Shown here in pieces: positions 1-10,921 of a stretch of 64,000 nucleotides of DNA. Made by a program: the position numbers and the translations under genes. Source of the DNA: Scylla paramamosain (Eukaryota > Arthropoda > Malacostraca > Decapoda > Portunidae); assembly GCF_035594125.1 (NCBI RefSeq), contig NC_087178.1, forward strand, positions 3,371,001 through 3,435,000. The letters are read 5' to 3'. The notes beneath the pieces were generated by a model that did no database searches, was not told the origin of the DNA, and worked only from the letters and a program-made list of their open reading frames with translations. Every line of letters begins with the position of its first letter. Position 1 is the first letter of the stretch.

Positions 1-11
1 AACACGTACGA

Positions 12-2927
12 CTAATCGTAGGTGCTACGGTGCCACCGCACCTGCAGTCGTCTCGGCTCCCTACGCTGTCGGCTGCTTCGACGCTCTGGTTGCTCTCGGC
101 CACGGTGTACCCCGTTACCCTGATGCTCCGGGCTGCCGGGATGGTGGTGTTCCTCGTGACCCTGATGCTGAAGCGCTGCACCGCCATGAGCGGTGTGCTG
201 CTCGACAGGAAGGGGAGCAAGAGGTCTGTGTGGGCGTAGGTGTCTTCTATTACGCCACATCACGCATGACCGCTGCCCATCTTGATGAGGTAGTCTCTCC
301 TTCGCCCAACAGCCACGATGACACCCAGGCGATCCCAGAGGCCTGTCGTGTGATCTTGAACGTCGACGTGGCCACCGAGGTGCAGGAGAGGAAGAGTACG
401 GGCGGACGCGTCGTGGCGAAGTTTCGCTTTCTTCCTCAGTCGCTCTGCCTTGGCGTCGCACTCATCAGCAGCGCGCTGCCACTGCTGAGCGTATGAGCGA
501 TGATGAGCCGGGACACAGGACCTCATAGGATGACCGAAGAGGACTTGTGCTGGTGATCGCCCTTCCGCCCTCGGAGTGTTGCGCAGTTCCAGCAACCCGC
601 GAGCGAACGCATCCTCGTCCAGGTGTCCCTGCTGTGTGGTCGTGAGGATCAGCTTCTTCACGGACTTGACCGCTGCCTCGGCGTGACCATTGGAGCGTGG
701 ATAATGAGGTGAAGATACACGATGCTCCACCCCCATCGAGCCAGGAAGCGCCGTACCGATGAAGAAGTGAACTGCGGTCCACCGTCAGTCCTCAGGAGAA
801 CAGGCACGCCCGTGTCGGCGAACACACCCCGAAGGACACGAACGAGCTGATCAGCCGATGCTGGACGTGAGCATGCAGACACGTGAGGCCACCCAGACAA
901 GCGATCTACATACACGAGGTATGTACGGCCTGCTGCGTGGAAGTAGTCTGCAGAAACTGACTCAAACACCCTGCTGGGTGTGTCCGTGTCCTGCCAGAGA
1001 GGTTCGTTGGCTTGGCTTGGTAGGAGTGGACGGCATAGTGAGCATCCAGAAACGACGTTCTCAACGTCTCTGTCCATACCAGGCCAGTACACCGTTTGTC
1101 GGGCCCGTCGCTTGGTGCGCTCCATCCCCTGATGACTGTCATGGAGTCGCTCTAGTGTTTCTCGGCGGAGGCTGTGAGGAATAAGAAGCCTCGGCCCGTA
1201 AACCACCAGGTCGTCGTCTACGGCCAGCAGACTGCGCACCGGCCAGTACGTACGCAAGCGGTGATCGAGGTCGTGGCAATGATCAGGGAAGCCCTCGATG
1301 ATGACGTTCTTGAGCAAGCAGTACTCCCCGTCTCTTGCTGCTGCGGCACGTACCATTTCCACAGTCTGATCCTGGAGTGGTGCTAAGCGGACGCCGTCCT
1401 CATTGGTGGCAGATAACGCTGAGATGACCGCTGAGTGGAGAGGGTCGAGGTCACCAGAAGTAGCAGCATCCTCTTCCTCCACTGGGTCCTGTACTGGAGC
1501 ACGTGAGAGGGCGTCGGGCACACAGTGTGTCGATCCCTTTTGCCAGCTTGCTGTGAAAGAATACTGAGCAAGCTTCTCCCTCATGCGCTGCAGCCGCAGG
1601 TTCTCTATTTCTCCCAACAACTTGCTATTGAGGAGAGGTATCAGCGGGCGGTGGTCGAGCACTAGATCGAAGTGAGGGAGTCCTTTCAGGTAGGTGCCAC
1701 ATTTCCTGACTGCCCAGACGATTGCAGCCATTTCCAACTCTATTACTGCATAGCGGCTCTCTGTGTCTGTAACAAATCTTGACCCGCATTGCACCATCTT
1801 CCACTGGTCACTGTGCTTCTGCAGGAGAACGAATCCAAATCCGTGCATCCTTGAGGCGTCAGTCTGTAGCATCGTTGGTAATGATGGGTCGAAGTATGCC
1901 AAGACAGGTGGGCTGACGAGACACTGTTTCACCTTCTCAAACGCCTCTTCATGGTTAGGAGACCAGCACCAACTGTTCTTCGGGCGTAAGAGATCTCTGA
2001 GGGGTTGTGCAGCTGCAGCCACAGCAGGAGAAAAGCTTCCAAGCTGGTTTGTAAGACCCATGAATGATCGTAAGTCGGTGATGTGCTGTGGTCGTGGGAA
2101 GTCAGAGATTGCCTTAACTTTCTTTGAGTCTGTCGTGTAGCCTTGTCCAGAAACAGAGTAACCACAGTAATCTACCACTCTTTCCGCGAATGTAAACTTC
2201 TGTGGGTTGAGAGTGATGCCGTGCTGGTCACACCGCCGCACAATCTGAATGACATGGGCTAAGTGCGCACTGTAGGTGGAGTCATAGGCCAGGATGTCGT
2301 CCACGATCTTGATGGTGTTAGGTATGTCGCCGAGAGCTTGGTCTCCTCGACGGTTATACTCGTCTCCAGACGAGACGAGACCCATAACCGCTCGCCGAAA
2401 CTTGTACCGACCCCAAGGTGTTATGAAGCAGGTTAAATCCTGGTCTTCTTCTCTAATGGGGACTTGAAAATACCCCATCTTGGCATCAAGAGTGGTGAAC
2501 CAAACTGCTCCGGTCCCGATCGAGGCGATGGCGTCATGAGGTGAGCGCACTGGATACACGGGCCTCTTCACGTAACGGTTGAGTCGTGTCAGGTCAACAC
2601 ACAGCCTTACACCAGATGTCTTTTTGGGACAGGCACGATGGGGTGGCACCATGTCGTAGGGTAGTCCACACTCTCGATGATTCCCTTGTTAAGCAGCTCT
2701 TCCAACTGGCTCTTAATTTCTTCACGCCAATTGTAAGGGATTGTACGAGATGCTGTTACGGCGAAGGGTCGAGCGTCGTCTGTCAACTCGATGGCCATGG
2801 ATCCACCAGCCATTGCACGTAAACCTTCCTTTGCTTCGAAGACGCTGGGAAAGGCCTTGATCACAGCAGCAGCGTGCCCCGCACGCTGCTGTGGCGTTGG
2901 GTCGTAGGAATGAGGCCAGCTGATCAC
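12..2927 (-). pseudogene. pol: pol region: RT, RNase H, integrase
   Basis: The frame starting at 2927 carries the start of RT and breaks near 2640. The next frame (2652-658, 664 codons) holds RT with TLDAKMGYFQ (first catalytic Asp) and KIVDDILAY (the paired Asp), RNase H with TDASRMHGFG, IELEMAA and LDHRPL, and the start of integrase with an H-H-C-C zinc finger (LERLHDSHQG to GCSLC) and the second catalytic Asp in LLRTDGGPQF. A frameshift at about 735 moves the integrase Glu region (HYPRSNGHAE) to the frame 736-260. Another shift near 270 moves the tail (NRRHLRPHRPL) to the frame ending at 12. The catalytic residues are kept, so decay looks fairly recent. Confidence 0.88.
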
Positions 2928-4439
2928 TTCTGTGGGCGTAGATAGAGGTGGCTGCGAGGCGGTCGGGTACTTGATGGAGCTGTTGCCGGTGTGCTGTTCT
3001 TCCCTGCGTAGCGGTCGGATTTGAGCCGGAAAATCTTCGGGGAGGATTCCGAGAGCGATGGAATCGTACCAGCTAAGCAGCGCCCCTTCACCTCCTTCAC
3101 CACGCTCACAACAGTCTCAGCTTCCCTGTCGCCCAGTTGCAAGTGCGACGAGAAAGTTCCTACACAGGTGAGGGGGTGATTACCGGCAGCATAAAGTCCA
3201 TCACCATCAGCGGGCGCCAAGCTGGAGGGCGGGATTCCAAGGAGTGTTGCCGTGTCGAGGCCAATAACGGTCGTTTCGGCCCCAGAGTCAGGAGTCCACG
3301 TAATCTTGTCTCTTCCAGCGGGATGTGTGGCGGTAATGAGCACCTGGGGCGCAGGTCGTGCCGTCACCGTCTTTGTGTATACGCCTGATAAGAGCTGGTA
3401 TACACTGGCACTGGCTCCCCGCCTCGGGCCTGCACCGCGATGAGGATAGACAGTTGAGGAACTCCTCGAAGCTCCTCGTCGTTTCCTCACTGTCTGCTGA
3501 CATACACTCGCAAAATGCCCTCTTTTCCCGCAGTTACGACACACTTTATCTATTGCCTGGCATCCCCTTTTGTCACTGCGACAATTTTTGCCACAACGAT
3601 AACAGCCCGTGGGGCTTGAGCCCCCGAAACTGCCCTTCCTGTAGTTCGAGACAGCGTTCACACCATGGCTCGAAGAGTGAGAGCCGCCCCTTAGTACTGC
3701 ACTACACTGGTTAGCGCTCTCTGATGCTCTGCAAATATCTATGGCGTTTTCAAGGGTGAGTTTCTTGTTTTCCAGCATGCGTTTCAGAGCCACTTCGTCT
3801 CGTGTCCCAACGACAATTCTGTCACGCAGCTGATGGTTTATGCACTGGTCGCAAAAGTCACAGAAATTGGCGATTTCCTTTACAGCACATAAAAAGTCGT
3901 CAAAACCTTCTTGCGTTTCTTGCACGCGGGAGTAGAAGTCTCTTCTATCCATGATGATGTTGCGCTGGCTTCGCAGGTACTCACACATTGCATCGAGGAT
4001 GGTTCTTAACTCCGCGTCTCTCGGTAAGCTTATCCCGTAGCGAAGTGTACGGGTCCACTCGTCGTCTAGGACAGCAGCGAGTGCCGCCCTCTGCTCAGCC
4101 AGGGAGAGACAGTCTATCCTGGCGAGGGTTACGTATCCTTCAAACTTATGGCGCCACGTGTCGAACTCACGTAAAGATGCTGACGCCGTTAAGTGAGGAA
4201 TGATGGTGGCGGACGTCGGGAACCTCGCGCCCTGGGTAGACGTGCTGCGGGCTGTGGTTTCGCCTTCATTGCTCGCCGTGGTGCGACTGGGAGCTTGTGT
4301 CCCCACTCTCTCCAGCAGCTGGGTTAAACGCTCCTCGCGAGGCCTGACTCTGCTCCGACTGTCGCGCTAGCAGGGCCTGACTCTGCTCCGACTGTCGCGC
4401 TAGCAGGGCAGCCAGCGCCTCCAACTGCTTCTCCATTCT
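2924..4439 (-). pseudogene. gag: gag plus protease region of the Ty3/gypsy element
   Basis: The main open stretch (4306-2924, 460 codons) holds a capsid-like region (about residues 38-200), then two cysteine knuckles (about 234-272), the second a clean CCHC box with the core CRNCGKRGHFASVC. After a basic linker comes an aspartic protease active site in the context TPDSGAETTV (about residue 337). The natural start is probably the ATG at about 4439, in another frame, opening MEKQLEALAALLARQ. That frame runs to 4266, so a frameshift near 4300 separates it from the rest. The product would have packaged the element's RNA. The frame is open through protease, which suggests protease is fused to gag here. 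Confidence 0.85.
4341..4406 (-). repeat. 33-bp direct repeat inside gag N-terminus
   Basis: Two 33-bp units lie head to tail at 4341-4373 and 4374-4406 and look identical. In the gag start frame they encode LARQSEQSQA twice, with one extra residue per unit. The length is a multiple of three, so the duplication keeps frame. Confidence 0.85.
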
Positions 4440-4467
4440 GCGCCGTACCCACTGCAGCCTTGTCCTG

Positions 4468-4485
4468 ATCCTACTCACTGCGCCA
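4468..4485 (-). other. tRNA primer-binding site
   Basis: The minus strand reads TGGCGCAGTGAGTAGGAT immediately inside the CA end of the LTR. Beginning with TGG, the complement of a tRNA CCA tail, and lying directly next to the LTR is the standard layout of a retrotransposon primer-binding site. The priming tRNA was not identified. Confidence 0.6.
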
Positions 4486-4615
4486 TGTTCGACTCTTGAC
4501 CAGCAGGGGCACAGGAAACGCAGGTAACAGTGCAGGTGTTTATTCACAGAAGGTGTGAACAGAAGGCTGGAGGTAGGTGATCTCTCGGCGCCAGGCCGCG
4601 CACTTCCACTTAACA
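4486..4615 (-). repeat. 5' LTR of the Ty3/gypsy element (about 130 bp)
   Basis: On the minus strand this segment begins TGTTAAGTGG and ends GAACA, so it has the TG...CA ends of an LTR. It is followed directly by the primer-binding site. An AATAAA poly(A) signal is present at 4539-4544 (minus). The inner boundary at 4486 is firm. The outer boundary is a choice based on the nearest TGTT, because the partner LTR is outside the window and cannot be aligned. A target-site duplication cannot be tested for the same reason. Confidence 0.6.
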
Positions 4616-4858
4616 CTTATGACTGAAGCCTAGCTCGTTCACTCATACACGTATTCATGCCTCACACAAGTCTCGCTCATTCACTCGTTCACACAACTAG
4701 CTAACAACCACACACTTCCCTCTCTCCTTCCCTCCTTACTTTCCTACGCCTCTGCAATAGAATCTTTCCTTTCCTCCATCCTTTCCTTCCTCCCTCTGTA
4801 CGAAGATCTCTACGTATCTCCCTTTTTTGTTTTCCTCCTCGTCCTTCTTTCCTTCCTT

Positions 4859-4863
<5 letters not shown>
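4616..4863. other. Flank of LTR element, no gene seen
   Basis: After the LTR the sequence becomes C/T-rich with short imperfect repeats of ctcattcactcgttcac type. No coding signal was seen. The insertion-site duplication cannot be read because its partner is outside the window. Confidence 0.5.

Positions 4864-4951
<88 letters not shown>
4864..4951 (+). repeat. (CT)n microsatellite, 88 bp
   Basis: An uninterrupted CT run. The reading frames across it in both directions are pure Ser/Leu or Arg/Glu repeats and are not genes. Confidence 0.97.
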
Positions 4952-4953
<2 letters not shown>

Positions 4954-5105
4954 TTCCTTTCTATTCTCCCTCCCTCCGCCCATTCTGCACCTCCTTCCCT
5001 CCCTCCCTCCGTCCTGCATTACGCATTCTCTCTCCCTCCCTCCCTCCCTCCGTCCTGCATCTCCCATTCCTCCTTTCCTCCCTCCCTCCTTCCCTCCCTC
5101 CCTTA
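4952..5105 (+). repeat. Pyrimidine tract with (CCCT)n units and a 50-bp duplication
   Basis: A run of CCCT tetramers holds two copies of a segment containing ccgtcctgcat, about 51 bp apart (near 5010 and 5050). The strand is almost purely pyrimidine. Confidence 0.8.
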
Positions 5106-5353
5106 TTCCCTGTAGCATAATTAGATATAAACTTGTCCAGGAGGTGCATTTTTAGACCGGAATGAGTCTTTTTCTTGTTTTTGTAGTTAATGAACAGGAA
5201 AACGCGGAATAATACTGAACACACCTGAAATATTTCGTTCCCTTAAAAAAAAAGAAAATTAAATAAAAAAAAAATCGTCTCTTCGGGCTGGATATTTTTT
5301 TCAATGTTGTTTTCTGTTTTTTTTTTTTATGTTAGTTGTAAGTTGTGCTCGTT

Positions 5354-5357
<4 letters not shown>

Positions 5358-5449
<92 letters not shown>
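5358..5449 (+). repeat. (GT)n microsatellite, about 92 bp
   Basis: A perfect GT run following GTTT units. It is flanked by A-rich sequence with short (AATG)n at 5523-5547. Confidence 0.97.
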
Positions 5450-5451
<2 letters not shown>

Positions 5452-5706
5452 GGTGACACGGAGTGAAAAAAAGAAAGAAAAGAAAAAAAGGTAAGGGAAC
5501 TCAGTATCCAACCAACCGCCTGAATAAATGAATGAATGAATGAATAAACGAGAGAGTGAGTGAATACATGAATAGATAAATAAATACAAATATACAAATA
5601 GATTCAAGCCATATTTTTTCTTTTCTTTTTTTTCTGTTGTTATTCTCTACTCCATTGTGCATGCTGGAAAATATTTCTTTCCTGCAGAGGAGATGCAAGC
5701 GAGAGT

Positions 5707-5833
5707 AAATAAATAAATAAATAAAATAAATAAAATAATCATATCTGTCTGTGCAAGTGTATTAGAACAACGAGCAAACTTTCCAAAATATTTTAATAGT
5801 AAATCTCTCGTGGAAGAGGAAGACGAATATTGC

Positions 5834-5864
<31 letters not shown>

Positions 5865-5870
5865 TAAAAA
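5707..5870 (+). repeat. Two (AAAT)n microsatellites in A-rich DNA
   Basis: AAAT tetramers occur at 5707-5737 and again at 5837-5870. Between them is AT-rich sequence without a recognisable gene. Confidence 0.85.
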
Positions 5871-6199
5871 ATAAAAAACTTAATACGAGAAAACTAAATA
5901 AAAACAAAACAGAAGAAATCATAAATAAAACACGGAGAACAGGAGGAATCTTAACTGAAACACAAAAAGACATGCATTCCACACACCCAGTCCGCATGCA
6001 GGAGGTGGAAATGAATCAAGTCAGTTTCTTTTTTCTTTTTCTTTTTTTCTTTCTTTTTTTATTGACGAGGAAGGGAGAAGGAGAAACGGTTTTGAAACTT
6101 TGTGCCCCAAATTGTTTCTTTCTAAATGTTTGTGAGTTGCCTGCTTTTCTTGAGGTCACGGAAAGATTAATGGTGAGCGTGGTGGAGTCGAGTGTGGAG

Positions 6200-6378
6200 G
6201 ATCAAGAGGAGGAGGAGGAGGAGGAGGAGGAGGAGAAGGAAGAGGACTAAGCAGAAGAGGCACCGGGGAGGAGAGTCATGTTAAGAGTGAGACAGAAGGA
6301 GGAGGAGGAGGAGGAGAAGGAAGACGAAGAAGAGGAGGAAGAGGAAGAAGAGGAGAGAGGCGGAGGAGGAAGACATGG
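6200..6378 (+). repeat. (GGA)n/(GAA)n purine tract
   Basis: Two purine blocks, 6206-6246 and 6294-6378, are built from GGA and GAA triplets. They give long Glu-rich frames that are not genes. Homopurine tracts of this size could form triplex DNA. Confidence 0.9.
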
Positions 6379-6466
6379 CGGTGTGGCTGCGGAAGGAGAT
6401 GCTCGTAAAAGGAAACGCTTCTCGAGTCGTGCTGTGTGAGGCGAGTCCAGGAAAGAGAGGAGTCGT

Positions 6467-6468
<2 letters not shown>

Positions 6469-6529
<61 letters not shown>
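6469..6529 (+). repeat. (GA)n microsatellite, 61 bp
   Basis: A perfect AG run. The open frame across it (6375-6932) is low-complexity and shows no domain. Confidence 0.97.
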
Positions 6530-6532
<3 letters not shown>

Positions 6533-7050
6533 ACAAGTGGATAAATTGACCATCAGACACCTTGTGCATCTTATTTTAAAGGGAAATTGCTGCTCTTTCT
6601 TCTCGCGCGCCGTAAGTTTCACAACAGCACGACACGGGATGCTTGGCAAAATGCGTGAGTCATTAGGTAACTTTCCTCATATTTCTCACACAACCCGACT
6701 CGCGCTCCAGGTCTTGACTTTATTCACTCTGCTCCGCTGCTGTGACACTTCCCCCTGTCTCTCCCTTTCTCTCTCCCTGTCTCCCTTTTTACTGGAGGTG
6801 CATTATTATTTTTCTGTAGCTCTTGTTGTTTTTCTTTCTGGTTTTCATATTTTTTTCTTTCTTCATTTTTTTTTTTGTATCGTTTTCATAATGTTTTTTT
6901 TTTTACCTTTTTTGTGTTTTTTTTGTACCTAGTTTTCATACTTTAACCACGTAGTTTTTTCACTGTAGCTATCCCTTCACAATTTACTTACATAGCACTT
7001 CACTATACCTACTAATTTTTCAAAGTGTACCTATTAAACTATGGATAGTA

Positions 7051-7054
<4 letters not shown>
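6530..7054. other. T-rich intergenic DNA, no gene seen
   Basis: The segment turns strongly T-rich after 6760, with several T runs of 8-10. No splice-consistent exon or repeat family member was recognised. Confidence 0.5.

Positions 7055-7142
<88 letters not shown>
7055..7142 (+). repeat. (TC)n microsatellite, 88 bp
   Basis: A perfect TC run bounded by TTTT on the left and ACCATTAAATAC on the right. Confidence 0.97.
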
Positions 7143-7147
<5 letters not shown>

Positions 7148-7360
7148 TAAATACTATTGGCAGTGTAGAGTGGTGTAATTAGACCAGATATCCTTATTAG
7201 AACATAAAGGTCAGTTGCTGTTTTAATATCCGCTTCTATCCGCTATTATCTGCTCCTGTTCATTTCCGTCCTATTAATTCGATCATTAATGCTTAGGATT
7301 TAAATAAGTTTTCCAGACGTTTTTAAAGAATTTTTTTTTTCAGGGATTTCATAGACGTCT

Positions 7361-7363
<3 letters not shown>

Positions 7364-7442
<79 letters not shown>

Positions 7443-7468
7443 CTCGCTCTCTCGCTCGCTCGCTCGCT
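7364..7468 (+). repeat. (CT)n grading into (CTCG)n
   Basis: A perfect CT run to 7439 is followed by CTCTCG and then GCTC/CGCT tetramers to 7468. The right end shows a new tetramer unit arising by base change inside a dinucleotide array. Confidence 0.95.
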
Positions 7469-7539
7469 ATTAGATTCAAAAGTTATTGGAGGAGGATGAA
7501 AGGATTCGGGTCAGATTTGTGTAATATTCACATCCCTTT

Positions 7540-8290
7540 GTCAACTTGCTCTATCTTTCTCTAAGTTCAGCACTCCATACCATCTTCATCTTTCCTTTCC
7601 TCTCTTACTTGCTTCCTTACAATCCCCCTTTGACCTTCTTTCCTTCCTCCATTTTTTTTTCTTTTCCTTCCTTCTCTCCTTATTTTCTAGATTTCTTGTT
7701 TCCTTTCTTTCTCATTCTTTTTTTCCTATTCAGATTTCATTTTTCTTTTTTTTACTAGTTTTCCTTCCTTTTATTTTTTTTTTCTTTCTCTCTTTCTTCC
7801 TATGTTTCTTTCCATTCTTTCTGCCCTTCCTTTCAGCCATCACATTCTTTTTCCTCCTGGTTATTCTTCCTTCCTTTTCTCTTCCTTTCAATGCTATCAT
7901 CTATTCCATCAACCACGATTGGTATCTGTGAACATCTTCCTTGCTCTTCCTTCCTTCCTTCCTTCCTTTCCTCCAGCCAACCATTCACGTCAAGGAAAAA
8001 AAGTAACAAAAATAATAATAGTAGTCATAAATATTTCTCAATACTCCCCCAACGATGCGCCTTCCTCCCTTTTTTTTTTTTTATCTCGACATCCCTCCTC
8101 CTATCCATGCCTCTTCCTCCTTTCGTCTTTCTCTTCCTCTCTCCTCCCATCTCTCACCTCCTCTCCCTCTGCCTCCTCTCCCTTGTTTTTACCTCCCAAC
8201 GTAAGTAATATCGTGTATTTTGTTTCAAGGAGGGCAAAGAATGGCGCTACTTTCTCCTACATTAACGAAACTTTGGAAGTCTCCAGATGA
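7540..8290 (+). other. Pyrimidine-rich tract, no gene seen
   Basis: About three quarters of the plus strand is C or T, with repeated ttcctt units such as (CTTC)n at 7950-7967. Open frames here are Phe/Leu/Ser/Pro-rich in every pyrimidine frame and have no recognisable domain. Confidence 0.7.
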
Positions 8291-8329
8291 CCTTCTCTTA
8301 CTTAAAGCTGTTCCTTAGTACTGGTGGTA

Positions 8330-8353
8330 GTTGTAGTAGTAGTAGTAGTAGTA

Positions 8354-8384
<31 letters not shown>

Positions 8385-8468
8385 ACGCTAAACAAATTAA
8401 TCTGTCTTTCTCTTTTTCTTGTTTTTTTTGTAGTAGTAGTAGTAGTAATAATAGTAGTAGTAGTAGTA
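8330..8468 (+). repeat. Two (AGT)n microsatellites
   Basis: AGT triplets fill 8330-8384 and, after 45 bp of other sequence, 8430-8468, with single-base interruptions (gaa, taa). Confidence 0.93.
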
Positions 8469-8588
8469 CTAGAAGACAGCAGACAAGAATTAACGTATCT
8501 TTTCACTCTCCTTTTGTGTCCTTGTTTTTGTTCTTGTTCCACTCATTTTTAATATTCTTGTTTCTGTTCTTCTTGTTCCTCTCCGACT

Positions 8589-8820
8589 TTTCTTCTTCTT
8601 CTTCTTCTTCTTCTTCTTCTTCTTCTTCGTCTTTGTCTTTGTCTTTGTCTTTGTCTTTGTCTTTGTCTTTGTCTTTGTCTTTGTCTTTGTCTTTGTCTTT
8701 GTCTTTGTCTTTGTCTTTGTCTTTGTCTTCGTCTTCGTCTTCGTCTTCGTCTTCGTCTTCGTCTTCGTCTTCGTCTTCGTCTTCGTCTTCGTCTTCGTCT
8801 TCGTCTTCGTCTTCTTCTTC
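8589..8820 (+). repeat. Compound array (CTT)n - (CTTTGT)n - (CTTCGT)n
   Basis: CTT triplets (8589-8628) give way to about 16 hexamers of CTTTGT (8629-8726), then about 14 hexamers of CTTCGT (to 8812), then CTT again. One T-to-C change separates the two hexamers, so the second block is probably an amplified variant of the first. Confidence 0.95.
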
Positions 8821-8894
8821 ACTTCTTCATTACGATTCAAAATACTTTTCTCTACTTATAATCACCAAAACATTAATTCTTTTACTTACCAGCT

Positions 8895-8897
<3 letters not shown>

Positions 8898-8952
<55 letters not shown>
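8898..8952 (+). repeat. (GA)n microsatellite, 55 bp
   Basis: A perfect GA run. It lies 78 bp right of the compound hexamer array. Confidence 0.97.
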
Positions 8953-8953
<1 letters not shown>

Positions 8954-9249
8954 GTATCGTAGGTATGTAATGAAGTGTCACTGAAGATCCGGGAAACTTC
9001 TGACAACATTCGCCCCGATGTTCCCCTCACCATCCTTCTATTGGTTTAGTTCTGGAAATATGTTACCTTTGTTACCTGACGGGAGGCGAGGAGGCGCTGC
9101 AGGTGTAGTGAGGTGTAGTGGCTTAATAGCTTAGTTACCTGGGTGTAGGTGTGCCACAGGTAAAAAATCTCCCTCCACCTCTGTCTCTCATCACTATTAT
9201 TTTTTTTTATTTAAACTTTTATTATTACGGTTTTTAAAGATGTACGTTG

Positions 9250-9400
9250 AATAAGAACACAAGAAAATCAGGGTAACTGCAAGAAAACATCAGGCCTACA
9301 CGTGGCGGTCACTGTAAGAAACAACCTTACCTATTCCCAACTATCATCCAAATCCGTATATTTCAAAACTGCTTCAAGGTCATTACAGTAATTGCACCTA
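9250..9400 (-). mobile_element. LINE 3'-end fragment (CR1/L2-like), minus orientation
   Basis: The segment with cacaagaaaatcagggta, caggcctacacgtggcggtc and the following cccaactatcatccaaatcc matches in order the 3' end of the LINE at 31,820 and the fragment at 24,640. No reading frame survives. It is read as a 5'-truncated LINE or a SINE sharing the LINE tail. Confidence 0.6.
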
Positions 9401-9529
9401 ATGAAAAAATAAATAAAATGCACTACACATGTAAGATGCTTGGAAAAAAAGGCGGGTTAACGTAAATATACAAAACATACACAGGTGATTGTAGTATAAT
9501 TGTCTGAGTGGATGTGTTGAGAACGAGCA

Positions 9530-9531
<2 letters not shown>

Positions 9532-9608
<77 letters not shown>
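9532..9608 (+). repeat. (TC)n microsatellite, 77 bp
   Basis: A perfect CT run that forms the left edge of the interspersed unit at 9609-9792. Confidence 0.97.
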
Positions 9609-9611
<3 letters not shown>

Positions 9612-9661
9612 CCTTCAATCTGTGCATCTCATAAAATCATTCCCTTCATCTTATAATGAAC

Positions 9662-9731
<70 letters not shown>

Positions 9732-9791
9732 TGTTTATTTATATTTTTTTTTGTGATCTGCAATACGCTTGTTTTATGTGCTCGTGTGAAT

Positions 9792-9792
<1 letters not shown>
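9609..9792 (-). mobile_element. Microsatellite-bounded interspersed unit, copy A
   Basis: Between two long (TC)n arrays lies a segment whose reverse complement aligns along nearly its whole length with 19,287-19,417. Shared blocks include cgtattgcagatcacaaaa, cattataag, aatgattttatgaga and gcacagattgaag. Copy A differs mainly by an inserted (TTA)n array at 9664-9731. No coding capacity was seen. Confidence 0.75.
9664..9731 (+). repeat. (TTA)n microsatellite, 68 bp
   Basis: A perfect TTA run inside copy A of the microsatellite-bounded unit. It is absent from copy B, so it expanded after the copies separated. Confidence 0.97.

Positions 9793-9866
<74 letters not shown>
9793..9866 (+). repeat. 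(CT)n microsatellite, 74 bp
   Basis: A perfect CT run forming the right edge of the unit at 9609-9792. Confidence 0.97.
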
Positions 9867-9867
<1 letters not shown>

Positions 9868-10063
9868 GTATAAAGACTGGTATATTTTTCTTCTTTTTCT
9901 CTTCTCTTCGTCTTGTTACTCTCATCTCGCCCAAGTTGTACGCGTAAGAAAAGCGATTGAGAAGTTAGTTTTTGCCTTTATCCTTCTCCTCCTCTTCCTT
10001 CTTCTCTTCATTCCTCTCCTACTCATCCTCCTCCTGTCATTTATCTTCAGACTCATCAGGTTC

Positions 10064-10097
10064 TCCTCCTCCTCCTCCTCCTCCTCTTCCTCCTCCT
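10064..10097 (+). repeat. (CCT)n microsatellite
   Basis: CTC/CCT triplets with one TTC interruption, in a pyrimidine-rich context. Confidence 0.9.
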
Positions 10098-10139
10098 CAT
10101 ATTCATGTCATTCCTTACAATTCTTGTCATTAATGTCTT

Positions 10140-10142
<3 letters not shown>

Positions 10143-10230
<88 letters not shown>
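10143..10230 (+). repeat. (TC)n microsatellite, 88 bp
   Basis: A perfect TC run. Its left flank, atgtcttcaa directly before the array, is the same as that of the array at 19,713, so the two loci share ancestry on that side. Confidence 0.97.
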
Positions 10231-10234
<4 letters not shown>

Positions 10235-10299
10235 TTATCCTTCATGTTTATTTATTTATTTTTTCTTAATTTGATACTTTATTTTTCGCTCCCTTAATT

Positions 10300-10836
10300 A
10301 TTCGTATTTGTATTTGCTCTCCTCTTCATTGACGTCATTTTCGTATTTCCCTCTTCATTCTTTTCCACCTTTTCTCTTTGTTCCTCTTACGCTTTCTTTG
10401 TCAATCTACTTTTGTTTTTTCTCCTTCCTACTTTATTTTATTTTTATTCTCTCCATCTGTCTTCTCCCTTCTCTCCCATCCCTAATTATCAATCTCTTTG
10501 TTTCCCTCCTCTTGTTACCCTTCCTTTTCCTTTTTCTCTTGTTCCCTTTTTTCTTCGCTCTTTCCTCCTTGTATGTCTCGTCTTTCATCATGGTCCTCCC
10601 TTTTCTTTTTCTTTCCTTCTTTCATTCTCTCTCTTTTCTCTTTTCTCCTTTTTGCACTCTCCTTTTTACATTCTCCTTTTCCTTGATGTGGATCATTTCT
10701 TGCATTCTGCTGCTCCTATTTTTTTTTTTTCTTTTCTCCTCTCTACCTTTCCTCTGCTCTCTCCTTTCACTTTTCTCCTTGTCCTCTTTTATTCTTTGTT
10801 GATCACTTGTTTTATCTTGATTTTCCTTTTCTTTCA

Positions 10837-10921
<85 letters not shown>

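Larger units (their letters stand above)
1..4615 (-). mobile_element. Ty3/gypsy-type LTR retrotransposon, decayed, one end off window
   Basis: One minus-strand element reads, in order, LTR, primer-binding site, gag with zinc knuckles, aspartic protease, reverse transcriptase, RNase H and integrase. RT before integrase is the Ty3/gypsy order. The frame is broken at least four times (about 4300, 2640, 735 and 270), so it cannot make one intact polyprotein. Only the LTR at the right is inside the window; the 3' LTR should lie left of base 1. The clade is uncertain. The very short LTR would fit mag-like elements, but that is inference. Confidence 0.92.

Noticed and set aside
8324..8962. 212-codon open frame on the plus strand
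   Set aside because: It is entirely (AGT)n, (CTT)n, (CTTTGT)n and (GA)n, giving Val, Ser, Leu and Arg/Glu homopolymers. Stop-free repeats explain its length.
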